DNA of 64,000 bases from Pyronema omphalodes (lineage: Eukaryota; Ascomycota; Pezizomycetes; Pezizales; Pyronemataceae). The DNA is taken from NCBI GenBank assembly GCA_024516155.1, contig JAJJXM010000058.1, positions 186,001 to 250,000 of the forward strand. The letters are read 5' to 3'. A program made the position numbers and the translations under genes. The notes under the pieces were generated by a model. The model was not told where the DNA came from, searched no databases, and saw nothing but the letters and a program-made list of their open reading frames with translations. Shown here in pieces: positions 12,639 to 24,565 of this stretch (positions within the stretch are counted from its first letter, which is position 1; each line of letters starts with the position of its first letter).

Positions 12639-13053
12639 TTGCTATCACTCTCTACAAGACACCCATAACTCAGGAACCAACAAAAGACTGACCGCTCACC
12701 GGCGATGGATTAGTATTAATCCTGCGCAAAAATTAAGAGATAATATCTTCTCGATTGGACTTGGTTTTTTGTCTCATTTCTATCGGTTTATTTTCGGGGT
12801 CGGGGCGAAGCAAAGAGGTATTGCGGTGGAATTTTTGAGGCTTATGATATTGATACTTACTTGCTACCATGTTATATTGAAATACTAAGTTGATGTGGTC
12901 CCAAGCTTCGGTGTTGGTTGGTTTCTAGTTTCCTGTATGGAGCTTTGCTGTGTTTGAATATTGGTTATTGTTTATATGACATATGATGCGCAGCTAAAAA
13001 TCTTGGCTTTTTTTTTATTTTATTTCTGATAGTATACAGGGATGAAGGTCTAT

Positions 13054-13404
13054 TTACTCCCATTGCAACTCCTTGCCGTTGTCTTCTTCTCCTTCGGCTT
13101 CAAGCTCTAGAGGGGTTCTTGGTCTGGTATTGTGGATGAGCTCCGCAAGGACGTCTTGCGCAATGTCTTGATATAGGAAAAAGTAGCTATTTCTGAGCAT
13201 GACGACTGCCTCCTTGCAATTCCCACCATGTGATTCTTTCGAGGATGTACTAGAACCTGATATCTCAACCAAACCTTCAGATATTTGTTGCTGCATCCAA
13301 CATAGCTTGGGCGAGAAAAAATGATTAGGGCTTAGGGCGTGTTTTTGGACCGCATCTTGGGAAGGTGGAGTGGCGATTCTTTGCTCTCCGCCACTTCGCC
13401 ACAC
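13054..13404 (-). CDS. small unrecognised ORF, divergent from MutL homologue
   Basis: A 116-codon open frame beginning MWRSGGEQRIATPPSQ and ending in an acidic tail (LELEAEGEEDNGKELQWE). I do not recognise the family. The middle (SPKLCWMQQQISEGLVE, then CKEAVVMLRNSYFFLYQDIAQDVLAELI) looks amphipathic and helical, unlike random translation. The start lies 158 bp from the start of the MutL gene on the other strand, so the two could share a promoter. No intron was needed. It could be a short real protein or a chance frame. Conservation in related genomes would decide. Confidence 0.45.
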   Translation of the reverse strand: MWRSGGEQRIATPPSQDAVQKHALSPNHFFSPKLCWMQQQISEGLVEISGSSTSSKESHGGNCKEAVVMLRNSYFFLYQDIAQDVLAELIHNTRPRTPLELEAEGEEDNGKELQWE

Positions 13405-13562
13405 ATTTAACGTTACTCTCCACCTCTTCCTCCATATTGTTTTCCTTCATCTCAATCAAAACCCGTTCATCCGCCTACCGAGTCACACACGTGTGAGATC
13501 TTGGCACAACGTCATCGCTCTGCCATAGCTACGCGTCTCCCTGTCGCGTCAACGCTACAGTA

Positions 13563-16384
13563 TTGACCAAAATGGGCAGCATACAGCCTCTCCCCAGCGA
13601 TACAATCCGGGCGTTAGGATCCTCTCAGACTCTTACAGATCCAGTATCTCTTATCAAAGAGCTAATCGAAAACTCTCTCGATGCAAACGCAACCCAGATT
13701 ACCATTGAAACCTCAGCGAACCTTATCGATTTTATCCAGGTTAAAGATAATGGATTTGGAATATCTCCCACAGATAGACCTCTGGCTTTCAAACGGAATT
13801 GCACTTCAAAGATTTCAAGCTTTTCAGACCTGAACGAATTGACGACTTTGGGATTCAGAGGTGAAGCTTTGGCAAGTGCGGCAGAATTGGCAGAGAAGAC
13901 AAACTTTACTACTAGATGCGAGGGTGAACCAGTAGCAGAAATCTACAACGTTTCAAGAGATGGATCTATTTCAGGAAAACGTCCAATTGGAGCTCCACTA
14001 GGAACCACCATCCGAGTTGAGGGTATATTGAAACGACTTCCGGTGCGGAGGGAGAATGCATTGAGGAATACCCAGGGTTTGATCAAAAGGCTGAGGAGTC
14101 TGGTGGCAACGTATTATCTTTCTCGTCCCAAGTGCCGGTTTGGACTGAAGATCAAGGGGCAGAAGGATACGGTGTATCCACCGAGCAAAAGTGTTCCCGA
14201 GGCGGTCATGAAGGTTGTGGGAAAGGAGGCATCAAATCAATGCGAATGGTTTGAAACTGAGAGATACGGCATTAAGGTGGAGGCATTCATTGCAAAAAGT
14301 TTTGCAGATGCGGCAGCTTTGCACAAGGAATGGTGTGCTCCGTACATTTATGTCGACGGGCGCCCAGTAGCTGCCAACAAAAGGCAGACAACGATAACTG
14401 TGATCTGGAAGATGTACAGGGCTTATGTCAAGGCTTATTCAACGGCGGATGAATCGAAAATAACAAACCCATTGCTCTATCTGCACTTGAAATGCCCTGG
14501 AAGTAGGTGTTCGCTAGTATCTATTACTTAATGTGAACAGATTGCTGATTAAAAATAGTGTACGATGCAAACGTTGAGCCAGCGAAAGACGATGTGTTGT
14601 TCGATAATTCCAAGGAATTAAAAATCATAACATTGGTCGAGGATCTTTTTAAGTCAGTGTATGGAGACTTACCATATGCTGCAAAAGAACACTCTAAAAG
14701 ACAGAAGGCCAGGGAACAAAATCCGACCCAATCGGATGACTTCAATGTTTTGCTGGCTCGTAGGAAAGAACCTAGCCCAGGAGAAGAGAACCAGGAACTA
14801 CTTTCTGATATAGCTCTGCTGTCTCCACCCTTGCCCCCAATGAGGATGCCAGACTCAGATCCTGCATCTCCCCTGGATGTTACCACTGGACAACACAACG
14901 ATAAATCTCCAATCGACACTCGTGGAAATGTGGTACAGCATGACACACAAGCAGTGCAGGATCCAGTAAACAAAGATTCAACAAATCCCAATCATGTGAT
15001 TACACCTGTTCTGGACATATCCTCCAACCGGCAAATAACATCAAATATATTATCGTCACCATGTGATTCTTACGAAAGGCCTCCTCCCTCAGCACAGCAT
15101 CCAACAACAAACAGTGACGTTGATATGCAAGATTCACCTGTCAGTGCAGCAAGGTCATCACCTCTGCGCCTGCAAAACGCACTTATATACCCCTCACCAA
15201 CTGCAGCTGTTACACCCAACAACCCAAGCCCCTGCTTCAATCCCATCAACCAAAGCCGTGGTTCCCGCACCAGTGAGGGATCCTCCCCACTGCAACCACA
15301 TGCACCCGCCGTCCGTCGCAAAAGATTTGGTCCTCCGCAAGGGATATCTTCTCCAAACCAACAACCTCCATCATCACCATATACTCCACCGCGTCTCCTC
15401 GAAGACCCGGAGAATGCTGGGGCAATCGAGCGCTTTCTGATTCGTCGGCCTCGTTCGCCAGACCCCGCGGCCCGACCACTACAATTAGATGTCACACCCG
15501 ACTCCATTCGTCGCCCGATACCCCATGAGATGGACCATCATGCTATGCATAGCCTCTCCCCCACGAATCATTTAAGCGGATCCAGCCTATCCAATCACAA
15601 TTCATCAGCCCAGATGCAAGCCCGGCAATCTCCATCGCAACACACTCGTCCTCATGGCGTCGAGCCCTTCATGCAGCCCCTGCAGCCTTTTCTCCAGCCT
15701 TCGCCTTATGGTCCAACTTCACGGCTCGTATCCTCTACTGCACCTATGATGGGTTCCTCTACTCATTCGCAGTATTCACAGTCTATACCTAGTGCGGATA
15801 TCTCCGAGTCCTCCGGAGCTCTCGAAGCCCCGCGCAAACGTCCGCGTCTAAATAACAGCCCCCACAAAAACCGCTTCCTAAACGCCACCGCAGAATTAGC
15901 TCAGGATACAATTATGGAAGATTCAATGCGCAGATCAGTGCCGCAGCCACTTCCGCCTTCAATCTTGCGCGCTGGTGACGAATTAACGGAACCAAGGGAA
16001 CCTATGGCATTGAGAGAACCGAGGGTGTCGGGGGTAAGTGCGCAAGGGGGGAGCTCTGCCATACAGCAGGAGTTACCACCAGCACCTAAGCCCCATCCTC
16101 AACGCCGTAAATCAACACGTACTCAGCCCGCACCACCGTTACTTCCATATGATGATGCTTGGCAAACCCACCGGTTAGTATTATCCATGAACGCCGCGAC
16201 GGCACTTCGGAAGCCGGTTAGAATTACGGAGGATTTCTATGATTTAGATGAGAATACTGGAACATTGGTAGAGAGGTGGTTAGACAAAATGTTGGGTGAG
16301 GCGCTCCCAAGGGCAAGGGATTGGGATCTGGTGGAGAGGCAAGACGATGTGGCAACTTTAAGGGCAATTTATGAGGGAATATGA
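13563..16384 (+). CDS. mlh2: MutL homologue, Mlh2/PMS1-type mismatch repair protein
   Basis: Two exons, 13563-14502 and 14559-16384, give 921 residues. The 56-bp intron has donor GTAGGT, branch TGCTGAT and acceptor TAG; splicing makes CPG-MYDANVEPAKDD. The N-terminal GHKL ATPase has all MutL motifs: LIKELIENSLDANAT (motif I), KDNGFGI (II), TLGFRGEALAS (III) and GTTIRVEGILKRLPVRRE, followed by a transducer domain. The opening IQPLPSDTIRALGSSQTLTDPVSLIKELIENSLD resembles the human PMS1/yeast Mlh2 branch more than Pms1/PMS2. Residues about 380-830 are a Pro/Ser-rich linker. A short C-terminal block (residues about 840-921) remains. No DQHAxxExxxxE endonuclease motif is seen, which fits a non-catalytic Mlh2 partner of Mlh1 acting in mismatch repair or gene-conversion tract control. 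Two in-frame ATGs occur (MTKMGS); the first is used. Confidence 0.92.
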
Positions 16385-16450
16385 TTAATATAAATGATGA
16401 CAGGCTTTTTTTTTTACTGTACCCACATACGGGATTTCATCGTTATTTGA

Positions 16451-16654
16451 GTCCTTTGGTCCTCGCAAAGTGTTTCGGAGGCGCGGAACTTCTGTTTCCT
16501 GGAACTCGCCCGATAAGTGTAAGTTTCGGATATACAGTTTGTGGTTCCTTGGGTCTTTTAGTTCTTGCAAGGCGTTTTGGAGGCGCGGAACTTCTGTTTC
16601 CTGGAACTTATCCGATGAATGTAAGTCTCGGATGCGTTGTTTGCGGTTCTTTCT
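16451..16654. repeat. 102-bp tandem duplication after the MutL stop codon
   Basis: Two diverged copies at 16451-16552 and 16553-16654. The core GGAGGCGCGGAACTTCTGTT is identical in both. It starts 67 bp after the stop codon, so it probably lies in the 3' untranslated region. Confidence 0.75.
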
Positions 16655-17365
16655 ACGTTGCTATTTTCATTGCTTTTTTTTTTCTTTCTTTTTTTCAAAA
16701 TATGGGGTTTACGGTATCATTTCATGTTATATCATATCATGTCATTTAGAGTTAGTTGTTATTTTACTTTACTTTACCATGTCTTACTATCTTTCATACA
16801 TAGCTAGGTATCCATACTATTCTCTATTCATCATCTCAAGCATAACTCGTACATAGAATCCTAACACTTTGTCACGCATCTTAATATACACCTTAAGACT
16901 TAAAAACCAAAAAAGCATCCTTTATCCGAGCCGAATTCATTCTGAACTTGCTGCAGTTGTGAATATATACCAGATTCTCATAAGGTCTGGCATCTACTAT
17001 GCACCATGTGCATCATTCCTATTTCTCTGTTCTTCATGCCATTTTTTAGTTGCAGTTTTACACATCTTATACATGATACATACAAAGACACGACCGATGC
17101 GCCTAAAGTACATACCTGTACATATATGTATGTACGTGTATATGGTGCTGAATGCTAGGCTAGATACCTTCTGTAGTATGTACATATTTACAGCCTATGT
17201 AGTATACCAGCCTGTTATGTAAAGGCGGCCTATTATGTACTCGCGTATACATAGTCTAGCTAGCCTGGCATTGCATCTGTATGTGGTCCATTTCATTATC
17301 CTTAGCTGGTTTATTAACCGTAACTTTATTTCAGGGGTGTAACCCTAGGTTTCTGTAGCTGCGTA

Positions 17366-17515
17366 GTGACAGTAGCGGCGGCGGCAGCGACAACAATAAT
17401 AGCGGCGGCGGCGGCGGCGACAGTAGCGACAGTAGCGATAGTGGTAGAAGCAGCAGCAGAAGTAGTGACAGTAGCGACAACAGCAGCAGTAGCGACAGTA
17501 GCAGCAGAAGTAACA
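17366..17515. repeat. interrupted trinucleotide microsatellite
   Basis: About 150 bp of GCG, ACA, AGT, AGC and CAG triplets in phase, for example (GCG)6 and GACAGTAGC blocks. The triplet phase keeps frames open on both strands, so encoded Ala/Thr/Val-rich ORFs here are artefacts. Confidence 0.9.
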
Positions 17516-18894
17516 GGGAGGAAGTCTAAATACCAGGTATACATATACATACATGTAAAGCCTATGTACCACTATGTACCAATCTGCAAAGCGAACCAGA
17601 TGGATATTAGATGATGGATCAAGAATACCCGGCTGCAGATCCCCGTGTTTCTTGGATAATCGTTGGTGCATGTATTATGTATGATTCATCGACATGAGTA
17701 GAGGACTTGGGTACATAGGGAATTTAAGATGCTAAAATGACTGAGACTGAGACTGAGACAGAATAGTACGTACAAAACAGAACCCCCCCCCCCCTAAAAT
17801 AATGGGATGAATGATGATGACAAAAACTTAAGATTTTATGGAATTCGATGATTCATTCGATATGCACAAGGAAATGATCTTATTATCTTAACCAGCCTTG
17901 CAGTATACATGCCGTTTGTAAATTCTTATTACATAGCTGCTTTATTGGTCGTGATTAACTGCCTATGTGTTTTTCCTCCCTGGACTATAACCTTCCCCAA
18001 ATTCGTATCTTCATAGTTTTACTAATCAATTTTCACTACCCCACATACATAATTCCTTCATACGTGCACACAACTTCAAGTCATTTATACCCAGAACAGA
18101 AATATGTATGAAGATATATATCTCATATATTATATGTAATACCGACTATGTCGATACGAGATCTAAGTCGCTAAGTCACCCTATCCCCATCCCAAAGTCC
18201 CTCTAATATAAACCAAAGACTAAAGTGACAAAACCCATGTTTCCGAATACCATAACGCCAGTGATAAGTAAAGAACCAAAAAAAAAGCTAAATGATATAC
18301 AAAAGAAATAAAGCAGAACGCCTGTGTCCTATGTGTGTGTTATCCCTATCCCCTCTCCGGTTCCCAAAAAAAAGATGTTGCTGATGGTACTAATGTTCCT
18401 AAAGTTCGCAAATGTTCCTAATATTCCCAGGTTTCCAATCCTGGAGCCTGGAGCCTGGGTAAATGTTCCCAAAGTTCCCAAACCCAAAGTTCCCAAAGTT
18501 CCCGAGAGTTCACAGGCCTCCGCACTGGATTTCTGCTCCTCTCAGTCTGAAAAAGAATCAAAAACCAAAAATCAACGCTGTCTATAATGCTTTCATGCTT
18601 TCCCCTTTGAGCCGACCCAAGTATCCGTAACCTTCTCTCCATCGCGAGATCCCCAAACCAGTAACCAATAACCAATAACCAAAAAAAAGAAGAATAAAAA
18701 AGAAGAAAGGACTGTCGTGAGAATCTAATATCGCTAGAATTAAAAAAAAAACATAAAGAAAAAAGTAGAAATAAAAAAGACCGTGCTGTATTCCAAGCTC
18801 CCTATATATTGTAAAAAAGGAATGTATGTAGTTGAAGTTTTCGTAAAAAAAACACCGATCGAAATCGATGGTAAACTGTCGTGATAATCATAAT

Positions 18895-19279
18895 CTAGTC
18901 CGTGCTCCTGTTCTTATAATTAGTCCATCGTGTTCATGTTTCTCCAAGGTTATAGACTTCAAACATACCTTCTTACACAGCTACTAGGTCCACAAACACT
19001 TGGTGGCGCACTGAGAGGTCTCTGTGGTGGCAGCATCCTCTGTAAATAAGTTGGTAACTCTGAAACGCTGTCCGGTACTCTGGTCCAAGCTTCTGTCCAT
19101 CGCTGTTCGAGCTCTTCGGGGAGGTTCATTTCGCTGATTCCGACTGCGGGGGGGGCTCTGGCTAAGGCGGCGCTCCAGCGATCTTCGAGGGTGGGAGAGA
19201 GACACATTGGTGAGCTTGTTACGGTCGAAGGAAGAGTGATGCTGCTGCGAGATCGGGTAAAGAATGGAAATTTTGTCAT
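18895..19279 (-). CDS. small unrecognised fungal protein, probable one-intron gene
   Basis: The open frame 18959-19279 (106 codons) has protein-like composition and a repeated motif: LEDRWSAALARAP and LEQRWTEAWTRVPDSV. Near its end the sequence AGAAG|GTATGT is a strong donor at 18968. A CTAAT branch-like site and a CAG acceptor follow, giving a 61-bp intron (18908-18968) of typical size. The spliced form has exons 18969-19279 and 18895-18907 and ends ...CVRRSTD, 107 residues. Without splicing the ORF ends four codons past the donor (...CVRRYV). I do not recognise the family. The twin W-containing motif suggests a short helical repeat, which is inference. Confidence 0.45.
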
Positions 19280-22032
19280 GGTGATTGAGATTTTGTATTT
19301 GTGTTTGTATGAGGTCGCCAGATCGATTTAAGTTCGTTGGTTGGCGGTATGGCGTAGGTTTATAGGTAAATGAATGTGTCGGACTAGGCGGGATTTTGTT
19401 TTTTTATTATTTTGAATGAGGGTGTGGCTGTTGGATTTTTGAGTGGAGATTGCTTGGTGGTTGTTTTGTGGATGATGTGTGGGAAGAAGCAAAATATAAG
19501 AACGCCTTTTAGCAGAGCTCTCTTATTGCACAAATTAAAACCCCGGCACAAGAATGACAGGGTCCGACTGATACTTTCGACAGTGGTGGCACACCTTGGT
19601 ATGCCGCCTAGATCCATATCCATATCCCTTCCCAGGGTTCCCTAACGTTACTCTACGCGCTCAAGGGTGTATCCAGGGCGATCTAGATGACTGGGAAGGA
19701 GGTCGTGCCTATATGCAGTCAGCAAGCAGCTGTTAGATATTAGCGCGTACGTGTTAGCCGTACAGATGCTACGGTCGATAAAGATCAATGCTGTATGGAA
19801 TAGAGAACACTCATCGGTCGTAAGAAAAAATAAAAAAATAAAAAAATAAAAAATAAAAAAAAAAATGAAAAAAGTGCGAATATGTTTTCAAGCAAGCTTG
19901 CAACCAAAACTGCAACGCCTGCATCACAGCTTCATAGCTTCACAGATTCCTCCACTTGAGCATCGGAGAGAAAAGCACTATAATGCAGTGCTGTGCAACT
20001 GGCTAACAGCATGATCCCAACCAGCCCTATCTCGAACACCTGTAATCGCCGCAAACTGCTAGAAAGCCATAGGGGTTACGCCCGATCGGGGTTAGCAATT
20101 TTAAACCCCTGCAGAGGCTCAGCGGCTATCGAATACGAAAGAGGAAGGTAGCGAAGAAGTTTTTTCCTTCTAGAAGCAATGGAAACAGTCTGAACACCGG
20201 GGCAACGACGTAAACGCCCGCCCGAACACCCACTCCCCTAGACACTGCATAACCCTTTTGCGATGTTTTCACCGGGAGAAAAAAAAAAAAAAAACGTCAT
20301 AGTCAAAAAGTTAATCGCCAAAATGTGAAACTAGGAGCGGCCGAAACCTCCCCATTGACAGTTTGCTTAGCTGGCTAGCTAACTATTGTTCACCGTGTCC
20401 ACTGGCAATGGCAAAATTGGACAAAAGCTTGCAAAGCCAGCTAATTAGTTCATGATTTGTTTGTTGTAGGATTCGAAATCGGATGTTAATCTCCCAACTT
20501 TATTACCTCAGATTTGCCGATATTTAACCCCACGTCTTTCTTGCCGAGCCTGTTGCCTTCCCAAATGCTAGATTTCCGAATTCAGATGCCAGATTCGAAA
20601 ACAATGGCCATGATGAGCTGATCTCCCGCCGCCAAAAAATTTCTCGAAACACTCAAGGCTCTTAGCCCGATTCCCCCCGTGAAGATCACTACGTTTCTAT
20701 CCGGGCGCCAATCAAAAGTTTCCTGCATATACTAAGTAAGCATTAAATGCAAGATTTAAAGCGCCAATCGTATGGCTTGCTTCACACGGCAAGATCTGGT
20801 ATGTAGGCGCCGTGAACAAGCCCGACTGGAAGCTAGGGGCAACCTATTACCGCTGTTACCAGCGGATGTCGAAACACGAAATATTTCAGAAATTCCCGTC
20901 ATGAACTGCGCGACTCTTCGGATGTTTCGAGGATGTGTAAAGCTGGAGGGGAAATGTTTCATTTGATGAATCAAAACGATTGCACAAGGCGGAGAAGGAG
21001 AGATCTCCGAGGTAAAAATTCAAAATGGTACACAAAGATGCCTTATGCGAATACATTCAGCAACCCGTAACCAATAGCCTCTGTTTTCAAATTTGTCGAG
21101 CGTTTCCAGAAGTTCGGAAGAAACGGTTGCCACGCGAAAGGAAGAACAAACGGAGTAAGAAGCGGAGGTGGCAATCTCAGTGGTTGGGAGGAATTATGAT
21201 AGTCATAGGAAATGGCCGCGCGGGGTGATTGATCATCAATGCCAGGCATACATAGATCGATACCTCATTAGCAAAACTAGGTATCCCGAGCCACACGGCA
21301 AATGTGAACCGAAGCTTCTTCGTATTTTGTACTCCGTAGCTATGACTCCGCGCAACAGTTAGTTCGTGACGGATAATCATCTTACGGAACAAGCTATGTA
21401 ATAAGCTACTTGGAGCTTTTCGCAAGCACATCAGACATCATATGTCGCCAGTTCATCACTACGTCACTTCCCGTGAACTTCACTAAGAAGCAGGTACGCG
21501 ATGATTACGATGCGATTGATGCCTTAGGCCGCTTCGATGTACCTAAATGGGCAATTTACCCCTCCAATTACTCCCGTCTTGGAAATATTTCTAGGAGATA
21601 CATAGAGATGAGATCTAAGATGGCATGCTACATAATATTGAATAAAAGGCAGATCTTTAATCTCCGCCGGCTAATCCTTACATGCGTCATAACTACGGGT
21701 GAGGAGCGATATTGAAATGTAGAACGAAAATAGCGTGCGCATGTTTGCGCATGCAAGAATGTCTACACAACTCCACTTTCAGCACATTTTCAGGTTATAT
21801 AACAGTACACGGAGTTAAAAGGCTCGCCGAAAGCTTTTTTTTCTTTTTTTTTTTTTTTTAGAAAAAAAGATGCGTCATATCTGGGGGAAACACGTATGAC
21901 AAGAACCAACCTAACTGCAACATGCGCTAAATCAAATTCAAGTTTGGTACTATCTCCAGGGCCTTACCCTACATCTCAAACTTTCCTGCAGTTTTTGTTG
22001 CTGGAGTGTTAAAATGAACGGGATCAAACTTC

Positions 22033-22209
22033 TTCTAGAAGCCTCAGTTAGATGTTTCTAGAAGCTCTTGGCAAAGGTAAAAGTGTGGCAGTGCAGTCCG
22101 TCAAACTGAATTCCCGAACTTTGATGTGGATATGTGCATACATAGAAGGGTAAAACTCTTCTAGAAGACTTCTGCAAAGGTACTAGTTCAGTGTAGCAAA
22201 CTTCTGGAA
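22033..22209. promoter_or_regulatory. cluster of heat-shock-element-like palindromes
   Basis: TTCTAGAA occurs at 22033-22040, 22056-22063 and 22159-22166, and TTCTGGAA at 22202-22209. A further exact copy lies at 20168-20175. TTCnnGAA is the two-unit core of the heat shock factor site. Perfect three-unit arrays are not present. No gene start was found close by, so the role is unclear. Confidence 0.35.
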
Positions 22210-24565
22210 ACTGAACTCATTTTTTTGCTGTGTGCTAAGATGAGGATAGAAATAATCTTCCTCTATGTACAGGAGAAACTCTCAGCAATCAAGGCAATAC
22301 AACACATCAAACTCGTTTCCTCAAAGACAAAACATTCGCGTATTTTAGTATGAAATATCAGGGTTCAAACATATCTACAATGGGAAGCAAACGTCTCGCC
22401 GAGTTTCCGATAAGGCAGTTCAATATTTACCAATCCTCCTCGTCAAACCTCCTCCTTGAACTCAATCAGCCAATGAACTTTATGAAAGCGTCGAAATAAA
22501 CGCAAAAGCACCAGCCAACCATAGCCAATTTGAAACATCTGCATCCAAGCTCCGAAAATGTGAATCAAACTCCATTTAGAAGTTGTTGGCGATAATACAT
22601 CGCCTTATCGGTACAGTTCTGTGTTTGAGTTAGACACACAGCCTTAAACCATTGATTTCTTGGCATATATACTTTCAAGTTTCCGAGTGCTGAGACGCTT
22701 ATCGAAAGTGCTGGAATGTAGAACCACTGAACTTGAGGTACATACCATGAGTCAGAAGCATCTTCAATGTTCGAGAGATCGAAAAAGTATCCGATGGCAC
22801 AGCCCTATAGGATGATTACCATCTAGGATTTGGAAACCATATCTTAGCTCATTTGCCTAGCTAGAATATCTTCCCATCAACACATTTCAAAACTTCTACA
22901 CCGCCAACCTTTAAACTCCAAACTCCAAACACCAAAATCCCCGACCTACCTTCGAACCCCTCCCCCCCTTTCCCAAATAATTACGAACAAATAGCCATCG
23001 TATCTACTTCCGCTTATTGTTGCTCAGTTCATTTCTCACCAGGCACCAGCGTCAAACATTGACTATCCTTCCTTGATACATGAACCGTCAGCTCAGAGCG
23101 CTAAGCCTCAAAGCCTTCACAAACAGTCGTACAGGAAATTCCTTTCTTTCCCACCTAACATCAATGACTGTATCAATATAGCTTGTCATTTCCTGGTATA
23201 TTCACAATTTCCAATCGGCAAGAATTTTGCAGCATCACTCCGGTGGCTTTGGGGGCTTGAAAAGACAAGTTGTTATTGGTCAGCATACCTGGAAAACTCG
23301 GTGAGCTTTGAATGATGAGCGGATAGGTAGAGTGTAGAGAATTGTTAATGACCATTGAATCCTTATGAAATCCCTAATGGATTTCTATTGAAACCAGGTG
23401 AGTTGACACGGGAGTTACCAAAACGCATAGGGATGATTACAAATACAGGTTTCTTGGACACGCAAGTTCTAAAATGCCTTTAAGACTGGCTAGACTAGGC
23501 TAAAACGAAGGTTTGGTGATTTATGGGCTTGTCAGTATAGAAAGCAAGCAAAGAAAGCGAACTTGAAACTTTGTATTTCGGACTTAGGACTGTAAACGGA
23601 TGGTATTTACCGCTGGTGTTTTGTGGGGGCTGGGAATTTTTCAAAACATCAAGGGATCAAGGAATCAAGAAACAAAATGACCATTGAATCAAAACTCTGG
23701 GACCATGGAATAATATTCAATAATTAAGCCTAAACCTCCTTACAATCCCTCCAAGCCCTAGATCTCGTCAGCAAAATCTCCGCGTGATCAACTTCCCTTA
23801 GCCTTAAGAGCTAGTATTAACCGCCGAGAATCTACTCATCAGAGGTATCCGATTCCTCACATCCACATCCACAACTATAACCAAACTGTCTCCAAAATCG
23901 TTCTAAAGATCCTAAAGAATCAAGCCCCACCATAGAAAAATCACTTGACTAAAACTTGTAACAGAAATTGTGAGCTTACAGACTAGTCGCTGACATAGAA
24001 ACGGACATGACGGCATAAGCGAGCTGAGTGAGCACATGGTGGGGATAAAACGAGACGTGATTCATATGATGCATGAGTCCCATGATTCACATGCATAATT
24101 CATATGATTCATGTAAACCACATAGCCGCGTACATAGCTTGCTATGTTCTAGCATAAAGACAAGCTACTAACTGACGCTGATTAGTCATAAGATGCATAG
24201 CGTACATATACGGCATCCAGTGCGCGTTAAAAAAAAAAAAAGTAAGAATAATGTAGAGGACGGTTTCCGAAAATAAGAAGGAAAGAAAAGGAAAAAGAAA
24301 TTTTGCATCTGGATTAGAAAGAGAAAAGAAGCAATCAGAAATCAGTAATCCATGTTAGCGCTTTTAAAAAAACAAAAGACCAAATCAGCTCTCCCGTTTC
24401 TCATGAAAGATTTCTATTGGATTTTTCTTCACGCATATTTATGTACGTAGAGATTCAAGTAACAACGATTTCCTCATGTTAGTTTATAATTTATACACAG
24501 AATCTTCCAATAATATCTCTCGCATCCTATTTCATCCACTGGAACAAACCTCCCAACCGTATAGC

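Larger units (their letters stand above)
11537..13053. other. non-coding stretch with G-runs and T-rich DNA
   Basis: This lies between two convergent genes: the large + strand gene ending at 11536 and the small minus-strand ORF ending at 13054. It holds T-rich DNA with likely polyadenylation signals, two long G runs and a CATCATCACC repeat. The open frames present (for example 12373-12888) span the simple repeats and have no recognisable motif. Confidence 0.5.
16385..18894. other. non-coding stretch 3' of the MutL gene
   Basis: Holds a 102-bp tandem duplication, T-rich and poly-A tracts, a long trinucleotide microsatellite and AAAGTTCCC-type repeats near 18.4-18.5 kb. No conserved coding frame was found. 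The open frames across 17.3-17.6 kb on both strands come from the trinucleotide repeat. Confidence 0.5.

Noticed and set aside
12373..12888. 171-codon plus-strand frame
   Set aside because: It spans the ATCACCCATC repeat and has no conserved motif; composition follows the simple repeat.
17326..17671. Ala/Val/Thr-rich and Cys/Tyr/Arg-rich open frames on both strands
   Set aside because: They are translations of the trinucleotide microsatellite.
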